Shown in pieces: positions 62,025 to 64,000 of a stretch of 64,000 nucleotides of DNA (position 1 is its first letter; every line of letters starts with the position of its first letter). This DNA is from Herminiimonas sp. GTDB taxonomy: Bacteria > Pseudomonadota > Gammaproteobacteria > Burkholderiales > Burkholderiaceae_D. The position numbers and the translations under genes were made by a program. The stretch is from the NCBI GenBank assembly GCA_028292665.1, contig JAQGLW010000007.1, positions 1 to 64,000 of the forward strand. The letters run 5' to 3'. The notes under the pieces were generated by a model. The model saw only the letters and a program-made list of their open reading frames with translations. It did no database searches and had not been told where the DNA came from.

Positions 62025-64000
62025 ATGCCTGCTTCAACGAATTTCTTTCCTGCGTTCGGTGATGGCAGCAAGGCATTGCATACGGCATTGGATTGCATGG
62101 CGGACAATCAAACAACGAACGTGACGGAGCAAAAGCTGAGTGCAAGCGAACAGCGCTATCGTGAGTTGGCCGGGTTATGTCAAGGCGGAATATTCCTGAC
62201 TGTTCACGGCCGGATCACGTATGCCAATCAGGCCGCCGTAGACTTGCTCGGCGGTTCGGATGCCGATCAGGTGATCGGACGGCCATTGCATGAGTTCCTG
62301 CCTGATGATGCTGTGCCCGCGGAGCCGCCGGAAATAAAATCGCTGTTTATCGAAGTCAATGAAGCCGCGCGTCCCGTCGGGCATGAACTGCATCGGCTGG
62401 ATGGAAAAGTGAGCAGCGTCGAAGTCGTTACGACGGCTTGCCGGGACGGCGATGAACCGGGCTGTCTGGTGATTGTGCAGGATATGTCTGGACGAGGGCA
62501 ATTCGCCGAACAGCTGAAGACGTGCGATCGGTACATGCGGCTGATTGCCGATACCGTTCCCGCCCTGATTGCCTATATCGATAAAGACCAGCGCTACCGC
62601 TTCGTCAATGCCGCCTATGAAATCTGGTTCCAGCGTCCACGCGAGGACATCATCGGGCGCACGATCGGCGAAGTGCCGGGCGCTGTCCATGCGGACATGC
62701 GGCCGTATATCGCCAGGGCGCTTTGCGGCGAGCGTGTCGGCTACGAACATATCATGCATACCCGGCAAGGCGACCGCCATGTCATGGCGATCTACGCGCC
62801 CGATACGGCAGCCGACGGCACGGTACGCGGCTATTCCTCCATGGTGATGGATATCACCGAGCGCAGACGCCGGGAACGGATATTGCGCGAACAGGAAATG
62901 CAACTGCGGCTGATCACCGATGCCGTTCCTGTCCTGATTGCCCAATGCGACAAGGATTACCGCCTCCGCTTCATCAATAAAACATATGCCGATCGTTTCG
63001 GATTCCGCCCGGAAGACATGATCGGCCGACGCATCCCGGACATCGTGGGCGACGAAGCATTCGCGCTGTCCCGCCGTTACGCCGATGCCGCACTGGCCGG
63101 CAAACCCCAGGAGCATGAAATAAGAATAGCGCTCCCCGGAACCGGCGACCGCTACATGCACATGATGTATGTCCCTGAACTCGACGAACGCGGCAATGTG
63201 CATGGGTTGATTGCCGCAATCAGCGATATCACGCGGCTGCGGCACACCGAGGAACAACTTCATCGCCGCGAACAGGAATTCAAGACCCTGGTGGAAAATT
63301 CTCCGGACGGGATATCGCGCATCGATCGCGGCATGCGCCATATTTATGTCAATCCCGCAGTCGAGGCGGCCACAGGCTTGCGTGCGGCAGAGTGTCTCGG
63401 CAAGACGAAAACCGAGCTTGGCTTGCCTGCGGATGTGGTCCATGCCTGGGACAGCGCGGCTGATGCCGCATTCAAGACCGGCAAGGAACAACGATTCGAC
63501 TTTGCATTCGCCGAAGGCGCCCGGACGCGATATTTTTCTGCACGCGTGATCCCGGAAGCGGACCGCGACGGGCGCATCGAGTCGGTATTGGGGATTACCT
63601 ACGACGTGACCGAGCGCACGAAAATGGAAAGGGAAAACGAGGTGCTGCTGGCGCGCGAACGCGCCGCGCGCATTCAGGCGGAAACCGCGGCCCGTGCGCG
63701 CGATGAATTCCTGGCAATCGTGTCGCATGAATTGCGCGCGCCGCTGAACGGCATTCAAAGCTGGGCTCACATACTCGAAAATTTCGTAAAGGATTCCGGT
63801 TCGAGCCCGCTTGCGCAACGTGCATTGAACGGCATCAAGACCGGAGTCGCGCAGCAGGTGCGCCTGATCGAGGATTTGCTCGACGTCACCCGGATGATGA
63901 GCGGCAAGTTAAGGCTGGTGAAGCAGCCGTTCATGTTGCTGCCGGTGATCCAGGCGGCGGTCGAAAGCGTACGCGACGCCGCTGCGGCAAAGCATATCGG
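62025..64000 (+). CDS. Multi-PAS sensor histidine kinase, 3' end outside window
   Basis: The frame is open from the ATG at 62025 (AAGGAG 9 bases upstream) to the window end, giving at least 658 residues. Four PAS domains are visible at about residues 42-155, 168-280, 293-405 and 418-532; several are followed by short PAC-like ends (VMDITERRR, AISDITRLR, TYDVTERTK). The dimerisation domain starts near 560, with phospho-acceptor His568 in IVSHELRAPLNG. The ATPase domain lies beyond the window. No membrane segments are seen, so it senses a cytosolic signal such as redox or small ligands. It could belong to the circuit controlling the sigma-54 genes, but no response regulator is in view. Confidence 0.92.
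   Translation, partial: MPASTNFFPAFGDGSKALHTALDCMADNQTTNVTEQKLSASEQRYRELAGLCQGGIFLTVHGRITYANQAAVDLLGGSDADQVIGRPLHEFLPDDAVPAEPPEIKSLFIEVNEAARPVGHELHRLDGKVSSVEVVTTACRDGDEPGCLVIVQDMSGRGQFAEQLKTCDRYMRLIADTVPALIAYIDKDQRYRFVNAAYEIWFQRPREDIIGRTIGEVPGAVHADMRPYIARALCGERVGYEHIMHTRQGDRHVMAIYAPDTAADGTVRGYSSMVMDITERRRRERILREQEMQLRLITDAVPVLIAQCDKDYRLRFINKTYADRFGFRPEDMIGRRIPDIVGDEAFALSRRYADAALAGKPQEHEIRIALPGTGDRYMHMMYVPELDERGNVHGLIAAISDITRLRHTEEQLHRREQEFKTLVENSPDGISRIDRGMRHIYVNPAVEAATGLRAAECLGKTKTELGLPADVVHAWDSAADAAFKTGKEQRFDFAFAEGARTRYFSARVIPEADRDGRIESVLGITYDVTERTKMERENEVLLARERAARIQAETAARARDEFLAIVSHELRAPLNGIQSWAHILENFVKDSGSSPLAQRALNGIKTGVAQQVRLIEDLLDVTRMMSGKLRLVKQPFMLLPVIQAAVESVRDAAAAKHI

Noticed and set aside
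62175-63818. 547-residue open frame on the minus strand
   Set aside because: It is the antisense of the PAS histidine kinase, whose domains and ribosome site are clear.
1-64000. CRISPR arrays, tRNA/rRNA genes, insertion sequences and prophage
   Set aside because: I looked for direct repeats with spacers, tRNA-like arms and transposase or integrase motifs and saw none. The 'holin' family name of the YqjE-like gene does not indicate a phage here.

Overview
The window looks like chromosomal DNA of a GC-rich betaproteobacterium, most likely order Burkholderiales and possibly family Oxalobacteraceae. This is judged from codon use, FbpABC-type and GntR/FCD genes, a cytochrome-rich periplasm, the yqjD-yqjE-yqjK-like trio and the general style of the proteins. 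No rRNA, tRNA, CRISPR array, transposase or phage gene was found, so the assignment is an inference.

Layout. (1) 0.1-9.0 kb: a six-gene minus-strand operon (periplasmic binding protein, fused permease, ATPase, MmgE/PrpD, PdxA-like and isopropylmalate-dehydrogenase-like enzymes) diverges from a GntR/FCD regulator. It looks like uptake and breakdown of an unidentified organic acid. (2) 9.3-18.9 kb: a 'cytochrome' block. It holds a 1517-residue autotransporter with an N-terminal CXXCH haem site, seven Ig-like repeats and two beta-barrels, then a three-haem lipoprotein, a FecR-domain protein and two further c-type cytochromes. (3) 18.9-24.9 kb: a second EF-G with a Cys-rich copper-storage-like protein, the DUF883/YqjE/YqjK membrane trio, an entericidin-like lipoprotein and a secreted protein. 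(4) 25.2-29.4 kb: a tightly overlapping operon of C39-like peptidase, RimK-like ATP-grasp ligase, GCS2-type carboxylate-amine ligase and N-formylglutamate amidohydrolase-like enzyme, predicted to make or process a small peptide. (5) 29.6-62 kb: glycan genes (UDP-xylose synthase, GT9, carbamoyltransferase, GT4, GT2, radical SAM, SDR, GmhB-like phosphatase, and a three-domain glycosidase/glycosyltransferase/UDP-galactopyranose-mutase-like fusion) mixed with stress and envelope genes (CorC-like, FAD/Rieske oxidoreductase, antiporter, SRPBCC-Hsp20 fusion, Atm1-type exporter, PRC-barrel, MscS, orphan cytochrome oxidase subunit I, hemerythrin). (6) From 62.0 kb: a four-PAS histidine kinase cut off by the window end.

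The main unifying observation is that many transcription units between 21.5 and 61 kb carry a good match to the -24/-12 sigma-54 promoter (TGGCAYR-N4-TTGC) at a sensible distance from the start codon. I found 13 acceptable matches and one weaker one. None was noticed in the intergenic regions I checked in the first 20 kb. At 39.34-39.39 kb a 48-bp near-perfect palindrome lies just upstream of one of these promoters, where an enhancer-binding protein would be expected to bind. I therefore propose that the glycan, peptide, copper, hemerythrin, oxidase and chaperone genes form one sigma-54 stress/envelope regulon. All promoter calls were made by eye and need a genome-wide motif scan and transcription start mapping.
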